In this document: piece by piece, positions 27,025 through 34,590 of the stretch
Position numbering within the stretch: the first letter of the stretch is position 1
How the letters are laid out: each line of letters opens with the position of its first letter
Assembly (NCBI RefSeq): GCF_046844695.1
Contig: NZ_CP177354.1
Coordinates: 5,394,001 to 5,458,000 of the forward strand
DNA length: 64,000 bases
Source of the DNA: Pokkaliibacter plantistimulans
GTDB taxonomy: Bacteria > Pseudomonadota > Gammaproteobacteria > Pseudomonadales > Balneatricaceae
Direction of reading: 5' to 3'
Position numbers and translations under genes: made by a program
Notes under the pieces: model-generated
Seen by the model: only the letters and a program-made list of their open reading frames with translations
Databases searched by the model: none
What the model was told of the DNA's origin: nothing

Positions 27025-27456
27025 TTATACGCCCTCCACTTCCAGGCCCATAGAACGAGCACTACCGGCGATAGTACGCACAGCAGCATCCATGTCGCCT
27101 GCAGTCAGGTCGGGCATTTTTGCCTTGGCAATTTCTTCAAGCTGAGCACGGTTCACTTTACCCACTTTCTGAGTATTGGGACGCGGTGAACCACTCTTCA
27201 GACCTGCAGCCTTCTTCAACAGAATTGAAGCAGGAGGAGTCTTAGTAATGAAGGTGAAGCTACGATCAGCATAAACGGTAATCACTACAGGCGTAGGCAG
27301 ACCCAGCTCAAGACCTTGAGTCCTGGCATTGAACGCCTTACAGAATTCCATAATGTTAACACCGTGCTGACCCAGAGCTGGACCAACGGGTGGGCTGGGG
27401 TTAGCTTGACCAGCCTTAACCTGCAGCTTGATATAAGCTGTAATTTTCTTTGCCAT
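27025..27456 (-). CDS. rplK: 50S ribosomal protein L11
   Basis: A 143-residue protein of the GTPase-associated centre. The N-terminal KLQVKAGQANPSPPVGPALGQ, which binds thiostrepton and release factors, and the C-terminal rRNA-binding domain (GSARSMGLEVEG) are intact. It is the first gene of the rplKAJL-rpoBC unit and follows the nusG terminator. Confidence 0.98.
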   Translation of the reverse strand: MAKKITAYIKLQVKAGQANPSPPVGPALGQHGVNIMEFCKAFNARTQGLELGLPTPVVITVYADRSFTFITKTPPASILLKKAAGLKSGSPRPNTQKVGKVNRAQLEEIAKAKMPDLTAGDMDAAVRTIAGSARSMGLEVEGV

Positions 27457-27509
27457 GTTTCACTCCAATGGGTAATAGCGCCCGAAGGCTCCCCGTTTAA
27501 CAGGTAAGC

Positions 27510-27532
27510 AAAAGCCCCGATATAATCGAGGC
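27510..27532 (-). terminator. nusG terminator / secE-nusG boundary
   Basis: On the minus strand GCCTCGAT, loop TAT, ATCGGGGC pairs over 8 bp with one G-T pair (27514-27532) and is followed by TTTTGC. It sits between nusG and rplK, where transcription of the ribosomal protein unit restarts in related bacteria. Confidence 0.7.
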
Positions 27533-27555
27533 AAACGCTTACTAGCACAATCCAA

Positions 27556-28089
27556 TCAAGCCTTCTCGACCTGACCGAACTCCAGCTCTACAGGAGTAGA
27601 GCGTCCAAAAATCAAAACAGCCACATGAAGCCGGTTTTTCTCGTAGTTCACTTCTTCAACGACACCGCTGAAGTCAGCAAACGGACCATCAATAACACGC
27701 ACTGCTTCACCAGGCTCAAATACAGTCTTGGGCTTGGGCTTATCTACCACAGATTCCACACGTTGCAGAATGGCAGCCGCCTCTTTATCACTGATGGGGG
27801 CAGGCTTGTCTGCAGTACCACCAATAAAGCCCATTACACGAGGCGTTTCCTTAACCAAGTGCCAAGCAGCCTCATTCATATCCATCTGAACCAATACATA
27901 GCCAGGATAGAATTTGCGCTCACTTTTGCGCTTCACACCATTGCGAATCTCTACAACTTCCTCAGTAGGAACTAAGATATCGCCAAAATGCTCTTCCATG
28001 TCATTCAGCTTGATACGATCTTTCAACGTGCGCATCACGTTTTTCTCGTATCCAGAGTACGCATGAACTACATACCAACGCTTAGCCAT
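27556..28089 (-). CDS. nusG: Transcription termination/antitermination protein NusG
   Basis: A 177-residue protein with the NGN domain (WYVVHAYSGYEKNVMRTL at the start) and a C-terminal KOW domain (FADFSGVVEEVNYEKNRLHV). It binds RNA polymerase and links it to Rho or ribosomal S10. It starts 9 bp after secE in a two-gene unit. Confidence 0.98.
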   Translation of the reverse strand: MAKRWYVVHAYSGYEKNVMRTLKDRIKLNDMEEHFGDILVPTEEVVEIRNGVKRKSERKFYPGYVLVQMDMNEAAWHLVKETPRVMGFIGGTADKPAPISDKEAAAILQRVESVVDKPKPKTVFEPGEAVRVIDGPFADFSGVVEEVNYEKNRLHVAVLIFGRSTPVELEFGQVEKA

Positions 28090-28098
28090 GCCACCTCC

Positions 28099-28467
28099 TT
28101 AACCGATGACCAAAGAGACCAAGAAACTGAGCAATGAATCCAATGCCCATAACAACAAAGACATCAGCAGAACCACTGCAACAACAATCAAAGTGGTCTG
28201 AGTTGTTTCCTGGCGAGTTGGCCATACAACCTTACGAACCTCTGTCTTAGCCTCTTTCAGTAACGCAAAGAAAGACTTCCCCCTTGCAGTTTGCAGAGCA
28301 ACAAAAGCCGCAACAGCAGCCAGAACAAGCAACGCAACTACCCTGTACAACAGGGATTGTTCAGAATACATTGCATTACCAACCACACCGACAGCCACCA
28401 GGGCAGCAACCACCACCCACTTCAGACCATCCAGCTTGGATTCCTGAACTTCTGCCTTCCCACTCAT
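28099..28467 (-). CDS. secE: Preprotein translocase subunit SecE
   Basis: A 122-residue inner-membrane subunit of SecYEG with three predicted membrane helices (about 17-35, 42-60 and 95-118), as in E. coli. The conserved cytosolic helix EVRKVVWPTRQET is at about 77-89. The start is the ATG at 28465-28467; an in-frame TTG six codons upstream is less likely. The tRNA-Trp gene lies 72 bp upstream. Confidence 0.97.
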   Translation of the reverse strand: MSGKAEVQESKLDGLKWVVVAALVAVGVVGNAMYSEQSLLYRVVALLVLAAVAAFVALQTARGKSFFALLKEAKTEVRKVVWPTRQETTQTTLIVVAVVLLMSLLLWALDSLLSFLVSLVIG

Positions 28468-28538
28468 CCAGGCGCCTCTATTCAAGTGCTTTTGTTACAG
28501 GGTGTGCCATTTCGGCAGGAGAGATTCGACCGGAGTAT

Positions 28539-28614
28539 TGGCAGGGCAGGAGGGATTCGAACCCCCAACATTCGGTTTTGGAGACCGACGTTCTGCCGTT
28601 GGAACTACTGCCCT
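28539..28614 (-). tRNA. tRNA-Trp (CCA)
   Basis: A 76-nt cloverleaf with acceptor AGGGCAG pairing to CTGCCCT, anticodon loop CTCCAAA, T-loop GGTTCGAATCC and an encoded 3' CCA. It lies between the Thr-Tyr-Gly-Thr cluster and secE, 105 bp from the next tRNA. Confidence 0.97.
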
Positions 28615-28719
28615 GTCACCACTCATTTTAGCCGGACGCGTATGGTATATATCTCAACCACTCGATGCAAGAACTTTCCCACACCAAACGCCAACCTTTT
28701 GAGTTACGCCGTCAAACAA

Positions 28720-28795
28720 TGGAGCTCATGAGCAGACTCGAACTGCCGACCTCACCCTTACCAAGGGTGTGCTCTACCAACTGAGCTACATGAGC
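28720..28795 (-). tRNA. tRNA-Thr (GGT)
   Basis: A 76-nt cloverleaf: acceptor GCTCATG with CATGAGC, D-arm AGCTCAGTTGG, anticodon loop CTTGGTA, T-arm AGTTCGAGTCT, encoded CCA. It corresponds to thrT of E. coli, which is followed there by tufB. Confidence 0.97.
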
Positions 28796-28799
28796 ATAC

Positions 28800-28875
<76 letters not shown>

Positions 28876-28876
28876 C

Positions 28877-28960
28877 TGGTGGTGGGGGGTGGATTCGAAC
28901 CACCGAAGCTCACGCGTCAGATTTACAGTCTGATCCCTTTGGCCACTCGGGAACCCCACC
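28877..28960 (-). tRNA. tRNA-Tyr (GTA)
   Basis: An 84-nt class II tRNA with a long variable arm (ACGCGTGAGCTTC region), acceptor GGTGGGG with CCCCACC, anticodon loop CTGTAAA and encoded CCA. Confidence 0.97.
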
Positions 28961-28972
28961 GCGCTTAGATAA

Positions 28973-29048
<76 letters not shown>

Positions 29049-29079
29049 TTAGTCACCACCACTTGCGTAGCGGGTGCGA

Positions 29080-29108
29080 ATATTACTCAAGGAATCAGAT
29101 ACTTGCAA
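29080..29108 (-). promoter_or_regulatory. Promoter of the tRNA cluster
   Basis: On the minus strand TTGCAA (29103-29108), 17-base spacer, TAATAT (29080-29085), followed by the GC-rich discriminator TCGCACCCG that is typical of stringently controlled stable-RNA promoters. The first tRNA begins about 30 bases downstream. Confidence 0.8.
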
Positions 29109-29112
29109 TACC

Positions 29113-29754
29113 CTAATTACAAAGAATTTTACTTAACTGCATTTGCTGCTGATCTTTGGCCGGCAACCCAGCAATTATCTCTGCCCATGTATCAGCATAG
29201 GTGCTATCAACACGTAGCACCCATTGCTCGCTTGCATGATCAATAGAATAGATCAGCGGCTTTAATCCAAGCGCACTGACAGTAGCCTGAACGTAGTCCG
29301 CTGCTGATCTACGCGTAAATCGCCCTATGGAGATAAACCCTTTAAGCTGCCCTGCATCGATAACATAGGCATCGATCCCCTCAGCAAATAGTTTCTCCAA
29401 CCACGACTGGCGCTGAGTCACATCCCGCGTTTCCAGGTATACCCAATAATCTGGGGACGCAGCTTCCGCATAACGAACTATAGTGACAGCAACCCCCTTG
29501 GATTCCAGCCATCCTGACCAAGTCTTCGCTAATGCTTCGCTGTCCAGCATGACACCAAGACATGCCTTCTGCGCTTCCTCAGCCCGCAGCTGCAACAAAC
29601 TCGCAGCCATTTCATGCCCCATTAGCAATCTCTGATCAGCCAAAACAGGTAGCATCAGACCCAGACCCGCCTTTTCCTCCTGCTCACGCTGCCACCCCCA
29701 CCAACCCACTGCCAGATTAATAACAATCAGCAGCAGCCACACATGTCTCAACAT
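29113..29754 (-). CDS. SPOR-like domain membrane protein
   Basis: A 213-residue protein with an N-terminal membrane anchor (about 3-20, VWLLLIVINLAVGWWGW) and a C-terminal half (about 95-175) with the SPOR-like pattern YWVYLETR, LFAEGIDAYVID and GFISIGRFTRRSAADYVQ. SPOR domains bind denuded peptidoglycan glycan strands at the division site. It overlaps the coaX stop by 7 bases, and birA-coaX-SPOR order is frequent in relatives, so it is probably translated from the same mRNA. Its specific role is unknown. Confidence 0.65.
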   Translation of the reverse strand: MLRHVWLLLIVINLAVGWWGWQREQEEKAGLGLMLPVLADQRLLMGHEMAASLLQLRAEEAQKACLGVMLDSEALAKTWSGWLESKGVAVTIVRYAEAASPDYWVYLETRDVTQRQSWLEKLFAEGIDAYVIDAGQLKGFISIGRFTRRSAADYVQATVSALGLKPLIYSIDHASEQWVLRVDSTYADTWAEIIAGLPAKDQQQMQLSKILCN

Positions 29755-30503
29755 TCTGCCGACCTCGCCATAATCGCGAGACCATCGAGTACCAGGTCAG
29801 GGCAATGCATGCACAACCGACCCTGCAGCACGGGTAGCACCTTATCAGCATCGCCACCTGCAACCACAAAGCGCGGCACCGCCGAATAGCTCTCAGCCTG
29901 CACAATCATTTGCCTTATAAAACCTTGCCACATAAGCAGGCGACCATGTCCCACACAGCTATCCGTATCATCTCCTGGCAAGGTATCGCTCATCATTTCT
30001 GCTCGCACATGAATGCGCTGGGTATTACCCAGCAAGGCCCGCTGCAACATGGCCCAACCTTGCACGATGTAGCCACCCAGATGCCGACCATTTGTCGCAA
30101 CAAAGTCGACCGTGAGCGCACTACCAGCATTGAAAACACACAGACAATCAGAGGGGTACGCATTGTGCGCCGCAATCATAGCCAGCCAGCGATCCACTCC
30201 CAGACGTCCCGGCTCGCGATAGGCGTTTACAACCCCTGCTGCACTTGACTCAGAGGCTGCCAAATAGAGTGACCACTGGCATTCCTGTGCATATTGCTGC
30301 CACTGCTGCACGGCAGCAGGCGCACCCACCGATGACAACGCCAGGGCGCGCACACCATCAACCTGCAACTCCCCCATTACCACCGCAGAATCGGCACTGG
30401 ATCGATACATGACCGGTCCCAGCCGATCCATCGCATAGCGAACACGCCACTTAATTCGTGTATTACCAACATCTACTTCAGCTTGTGGAAAGCGCACGAA
30501 CAC
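29748..30503 (-). CDS. coaX: Type III pantothenate kinase
   Basis: A 251-residue ATP-dependent kinase for the first step of CoA synthesis. The N-terminal phosphate loop DVGNTRIKWR is at 11-20, and later segments GVDRWLAMIAA, NAGSALTVDFV and GGYIVQGWAMLQRAL match the CoaX fold. The start chosen is the GTG at 30501-30503, overlapping the birA stop by 26 bases; a second GTG six bases downstream is also possible. Both share the GAGG site. Type III enzymes escape CoA feedback inhibition. Confidence 0.92.
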   Translation of the reverse strand: MFVRFPQAEVDVGNTRIKWRVRYAMDRLGPVMYRSSADSAVVMGELQVDGVRALALSSVGAPAAVQQWQQYAQECQWSLYLAASESSAAGVVNAYREPGRLGVDRWLAMIAAHNAYPSDCLCVFNAGSALTVDFVATNGRHLGGYIVQGWAMLQRALLGNTQRIHVRAEMMSDTLPGDDTDSCVGHGRLLMWQGFIRQMIVQAESYSAVPRFVVAGGDADKVLPVLQGRLCMHCPDLVLDGLAIMARSAEC

Positions 30504-31458
30504 TCACCTCACCACCATGAAATACTTCTTCCCCCTGCTCAGTGGCAACGCGCAGACCGCCTGTATCAGTCAGCCCCACCATCACCCCTTCAGTACACTG
30601 CTCGCCCGCCTGCAAGCGCACCGCCAGACCCTGATGAACGCTAAACGACATCCACTCCTGCTTAACGGCTACAAAGCCCTCACGCTGAAACACCTGCAGC
30701 ACGGCCACCAGCTCCTGCAGCAGATCAGCCAGCAGGCGATTACGCCCATAACCTTCGGGTAAGTATGGCCGCAAACTGCACCAGGGTTGCGTGATCTGCC
30801 CCATCTGATCCTGCATCTCCACATTCACGCCCACACCAATGACCACCTGACAAACACCGCCAGCCTCGCCGCTGAGTTCCAGCAAGATACCAGCGACTTT
30901 TTTGTGCTCAATCAACACATCGTTCGGCCACTTTAGCCCCACACCGCTGACTCCGGCCTTGCTGAGCGTCCGCGCCAGTGCCAGCCCGACAGCCAGGCTC
31001 AGACCTTCCAGTGCGGCGAGACCTGACTGGAACGACCAGATAAGGGAAAAATAGATATTTTCTCCAAAAGGGCTGACCCAGGCTCGCCCGCGGCGCCCGC
31101 GTCCCGCTACCTGATGCTCAGCAATAATCAGATGACCGTGACCACTCTCGCGCCGCGTTAACTCCAAAGCGGTCTTGTTACTTGAATCCAGACTCAGGAA
31201 ATAATGTAAAGTAAGCAAATCACGAGTCACGGCACTACTCGCAAGCTCCAACTCCAGCCAAGCCATATCGATCAGTTCAAGCGGCCGTACCAGACGATAA
31301 CCCCGCCCTTTTACCGCATGTAAAACAAGCCCAAGAGCCTCAAACTTCTGTAGCTGCTTCCACACTGCCGCCCGACTTACACCCAGCGCCTCACCCAGCT
31401 CTGCTCCGGAATGCCACTGGCCATCCGCCAGCGTATCGAGCACTTGCTTCAAATCCAT
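30478..31458 (-). CDS. birA: Bifunctional biotin ligase / biotin operon repressor BirA
   Basis: A 326-residue protein. The N-terminal winged helix (about 1-60, with GVSRAAVWKQLQ as recognition helix) binds operator DNA in E. coli-type BirA. The central catalytic domain has the biotinyl-AMP loop GRGRRGR at 119-125 and LKWPNDVL, and the C-terminal SH3-like domain follows. The start is the ATG at 31456-31458 with a GAGG site. No biotin synthesis genes lie nearby. Confidence 0.95.
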   Translation of the reverse strand: MDLKQVLDTLADGQWHSGAELGEALGVSRAAVWKQLQKFEALGLVLHAVKGRGYRLVRPLELIDMAWLELELASSAVTRDLLTLHYFLSLDSSNKTALELTRRESGHGHLIIAEHQVAGRGRRGRAWVSPFGENIYFSLIWSFQSGLAALEGLSLAVGLALARTLSKAGVSGVGLKWPNDVLIEHKKVAGILLELSGEAGGVCQVVIGVGVNVEMQDQMGQITQPWCSLRPYLPEGYGRNRLLADLLQELVAVLQVFQREGFVAVKQEWMSFSVHQGLAVRLQAGEQCTEGVMVGLTDTGGLRVATEQGEEVFHGGEVSVRALSTS

Positions 31459-31526
31459 TACCAAACCTCGACAAAGCACAGACTGGCATAGCAGGCATCC
31501 ACGCGACACCTGCATCACCGTTACTG

Positions 31527-32495
31527 TTAGAAAATCTCCTGAGGAGCCAGAGGCACAGCCTCATTGGTAGTCGGAGGTGGCGTAACCAACGGTTCATCAC
31601 TTTGCAGATCTTTACCTTGATGTATGACTATCTCCACCCGACGATTGGCAGCTCTATTGGCAGATGTATTATTGGGAGCTAACGGATGGGTGTCCGCATA
31701 CCCGACCACACTAAACCGACGCTGATCCAGCCGCCCATCGGCGAACAACTCTTCTGCAACTGACAAGGCACGAGCAGTGGACAGAGCCCAGTTGGACTGA
31801 AACTGCGCAGTATGGATGGGCACATTATCGGTATGCCCTTCAATCGAGATACGTCCACGCACGCCGAGCAGCACATCGCGGATTTTGGCCATGATAGGCA
31901 CAAAAGCATAGTTCATTGCTGCCGACCCTGATTCAAACGAACCCTGCTCCTTAACGCGAATAATGATTTTTTGCTCCTGAGTCTCAACCTCTATAGAGCC
32001 TTTGGCTATTTCCGCATTCAGTGCTGAGGCGACATTGATTGCCGTCTCCTCCGTCTGCTGCTGTGCCTCCCTGTCTTCCTGGGATTGCTGCTGGCTGTCC
32101 TGCTGTGCAGAAGCCTGCGGCTTATTTTCTTCATTCTGCTCTTCCGGTGGATTCACCACCCGACCGGGAGCACATTGCACATCAAGCGTGCTGCGAGTCT
32201 GGTCCGTAGTAAACTGGCGCACCTCATTGAGCGGTGTGGGTTCTGGACGCCCTGGACTGAACTCCTGAGCAATGATACTGGTACCCTTGGGGATATCTTT
32301 CACCTGTAGTTGATTCTGCACCCCAAACGCAGCGCGCATGGAACCAGCAATCTGCTTGTACTTCAGCACATCCATTTCAGAGAAGGACAGCAACAACACA
32401 AAGAAGCACATCATCAGGGACATCAGGTCGGCAAAGGTCGCCAACCAGGCAGGCAAGCCAGGCTTACATTTACACTCTTCTACATCATCGCTCAT
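31527..32495 (-). CDS. pomB: Flagellar stator protein PomB/MotB
   Basis: A 322-residue protein with a short cytosolic N-terminus, one membrane helix with the ion-binding Asp23 (WLATFADLMSLMMCFF), a Gln/Glu-rich linker (about 110-155) and a C-terminal OmpA-like peptidoglycan-binding domain (EGHTDNVPI near 225, NRAANRRVEIVI near 290). It anchors the stator to the cell wall. It follows pomA after 15 bp. Confidence 0.95.
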   Translation of the reverse strand: MSDDVEECKCKPGLPAWLATFADLMSLMMCFFVLLLSFSEMDVLKYKQIAGSMRAAFGVQNQLQVKDIPKGTSIIAQEFSPGRPEPTPLNEVRQFTTDQTRSTLDVQCAPGRVVNPPEEQNEENKPQASAQQDSQQQSQEDREAQQQTEETAINVASALNAEIAKGSIEVETQEQKIIIRVKEQGSFESGSAAMNYAFVPIMAKIRDVLLGVRGRISIEGHTDNVPIHTAQFQSNWALSTARALSVAEELFADGRLDQRRFSVVGYADTHPLAPNNTSANRAANRRVEIVIHQGKDLQSDEPLVTPPPTTNEAVPLAPQEIF

Positions 32496-32510
32496 GGGTG
32501 CCCCACCCTA

Positions 32511-33269
32511 TCACGCTTCCGCTGTGCCGCGTTTCGACTCTGGCAGATAGTTCTTCAACATCTGTTCGATAACCCGGGGGTTCTGACCTGCCTGAATAGC
32601 CAGCAAGCCATCGACCACAATGGCGCCGCACTCAGCCTCTTCTTCATTGCGATTTTTCAGTTTGTCAGCAATAGGAAGGCATATCACGCTTGCCAGCAAG
32701 GCGCCGTACAACGTTGTCAGCAGGGCAACAGCCATGGCAGGTCCGATGGCCTTGGGATCACTCATATTGGCCAGCATCTGTACCAGACCGATGAGGGTAC
32801 CGATCATCCCCATGGCTGGCGCGACATCACCCAATGCTTCAAATATCTTGATACTGCTTTCGTGCCGCCCTTTGGACAGGCGTAATTCTTTATTGAGTAA
32901 CGTTCTGACCACCTCAGGATCATGCCCATCAACAAGCAGCTGCATGCCCCGCTGCATGAAAGGGCTGGATACCTGCTTGTCTTCCAGCGACAACAGACCT
33001 CCCTTGCGAGCAGCATCCGCTACCTCAACAATTTCCTGAATGAGAACGTTCGGATCGACCGACTTGAACATGAAGGCTTTGGCAGCGGTTTTACCGGCAC
33101 CAAGAAATTGCCCCAGAGTAAATTTGATCAGCGCCACCAAAGTAGCTCCGCCAAATACAATCAGGATAGATGGCACATCTATAAAGACGCCGAGACTTCC
33201 CCCCATTACCATGGCAGCGACAATAAGACCCATCGCCCCCACCAGTCCGACCAGCGTTGCTATGTCCAC
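32511..33269 (-). CDS. pomA: Flagellar stator protein PomA/MotA
   Basis: A 252-residue membrane protein with four helices. The start is a GTG at 33267-33269 behind AAGGGGA; the product then begins (V/M)DIATLVGLVGAMGL, close to Vibrio PomA, and GKTAAKAFMFKS also matches PomA rather than the proton-type MotA. The cytosolic loop holds the charged residues that contact FliG. A sodium motor is inferred from this similarity. No other flagellar genes are in the window except the YjfB-like gene at 50488-50703. Confidence 0.94.
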   Translation of the reverse strand: MDIATLVGLVGAMGLIVAAMVMGGSLGVFIDVPSILIVFGGATLVALIKFTLGQFLGAGKTAAKAFMFKSVDPNVLIQEIVEVADAARKGGLLSLEDKQVSSPFMQRGMQLLVDGHDPEVVRTLLNKELRLSKGRHESSIKIFEALGDVAPAMGMIGTLIGLVQMLANMSDPKAIGPAMAVALLTTLYGALLASVICLPIADKLKNRNEEEAECGAIVVDGLLAIQAGQNPRVIEQMLKNYLPESKRGTAEA

Positions 33270-33342
33270 GGCATCCCCTTCACTTCATCCACGTGATTAG
33301 TACGATCGATCCCTTGCGGCTTAACAGTTGTTTGGCAATACC

Positions 33343-33371
33343 TTAGGCATGGCACACACGCCTGTTATTAT
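33343..33371 (+). promoter_or_regulatory. Candidate xseB-ispA-dxs promoter
   Basis: TTAGGC (33343-33348), 17-base spacer, TATTAT (33366-33371) with an upstream TG one base away (extended -10). It lies 75 bp before xseB in the divergent region with pomA. Confidence 0.45.
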
Positions 33372-33446
33372 AGGGCACATTGTCGTTAAAATGGCACGCG
33401 GTCATAGCTTGCCTGTGATTCAGGCAGATGCCAAGGGAGACTAAGG

Positions 33447-33680
33447 TTGGCACGCAAAAAGAAAGTCGAGTTTGAGCAGGCACTGCAGGAGCTGGAAACG
33501 CTGGTGCAGCAGCTGGAGCAGGGAGACCTCAGCCTGGAGGCGTCACTAAGCGCCTTTGAGCAGGGAATTGCTCTGGCCAGAGAGTGCCAGCAGACACTCA
33601 GTGATGCGGAGCAACGGGTACATCTGGTTCTTGAACAAAATGGTCAAGTCAGCAAGCCCCCCTTTCAGGACGACATCTGA
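33447..33680 (+). CDS. xseB: Exodeoxyribonuclease VII small subunit
   Basis: A 77-residue, mostly helical protein that partners XseA in single-strand DNA degradation. FEQALQELETLVQQLEQGDLSLEASL is the family core. The start is a TTG at 33447-33449 with GGGAGA 7 bases upstream; no ATG or GTG in frame gives a full-length product. The xseB-ispA-dxs order is standard in this class of bacteria; its stop is one base before the ispA ATG. Confidence 0.96.
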   Translation: MARKKKVEFEQALQELETLVQQLEQGDLSLEASLSAFEQGIALARECQQTLSDAEQRVHLVLEQNGQVSKPPFQDDI

Positions 33681-33681
33681 C

Positions 33682-34563
33682 ATGCACCAACTGCAAACAG
33701 CTTCGCTACACTGGCAGCAGCAGGTTGACGAAGCACTGGAGCGTTATATTGCGGACTATGCAGGCGCTGAACTGCTCACACAGGCAATGCGATACAGTCT
33801 GTTCAACGGCGGTAAACGCATCCGTCCCATATTGTGCTACGCCACCTCGCAGGCATTACAAGTCGACACAAAGCTGCTTGACGCCTATGCGGCTGCCATC
33901 GAGTGCATCCACGCCTACTCCCTGATTCATGACGACCTGCCAGCCATGGATGATGACGACCTGCGGCGCGGCAAGCCAACCTGCCATATAGCTTATGGAG
34001 AGGCCACTGCCATTCTTGCAGGCGACGCCCTCAATACTCTGGCATTTCAGCTGATCAGCGACGAAGACGCCCTACCTGCCGCCGTACGCCTGCAACTTAT
34101 ACGCTGCCTCAGCCGGGCAGCAGGTATGCATGGTATGGTCGCAGGCCAGATGATGGATATGGCGGCCACAGGCCAGCAGATCACGCTGCCTCAACTTGAA
34201 CGCTTGCATCGTCATAAGACCGGTGCCTTGTTGCTTGCCGCAGTAGAAGGCCCTGCTCTGGTTAGCCAGCCGACAGAAGCAATACGCACAGGTCTGCAGG
34301 AGTATGCCCGCTGTATTGGGCTGGCATTTCAGGTTCAGGATGACATTCTGGATATTGAAGGCGACACCGCCACGCTGGGCAAACCTCAGGGCTCAGACCT
34401 GCAGCACAACAAATCGACCTATCCTGCGCTACTTGGCCTTGAGCATGCCAAAGAGTACGCAGCAAAGTTGATCGACACGGCCATTACCAGCCTGGCCCCA
34501 CTGGGTGACCACGCTGCACTGCTGCGCGAGCTTGCCTATTACATTGTTCGCCGCAATCACTGA
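33682..34563 (+). CDS. ispA: Farnesyl diphosphate synthase (polyprenyl synthetase)
   Basis: A 293-residue prenyltransferase that makes farnesyl diphosphate from IPP and DMAPP/GPP. The first Asp-rich motif DDLPAMDDDD lies at 84-93 and the second, DDILD, near 220; GGKRIRP (substrate binding) is at 43-49. The ATG at 33682 is one base after the xseB stop. The frame is open further upstream, inside xseB, but that part is not homologous. Confidence 0.96.
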   Translation: MHQLQTASLHWQQQVDEALERYIADYAGAELLTQAMRYSLFNGGKRIRPILCYATSQALQVDTKLLDAYAAAIECIHAYSLIHDDLPAMDDDDLRRGKPTCHIAYGEATAILAGDALNTLAFQLISDEDALPAAVRLQLIRCLSRAAGMHGMVAGQMMDMAATGQQITLPQLERLHRHKTGALLLAAVEGPALVSQPTEAIRTGLQEYARCIGLAFQVQDDILDIEGDTATLGKPQGSDLQHNKSTYPALLGLEHAKEYAAKLIDTAITSLAPLGDHAALLRELAYYIVRRNH

Positions 34564-34590
34564 GCGACGACGACACATCAGAGTTACAGC

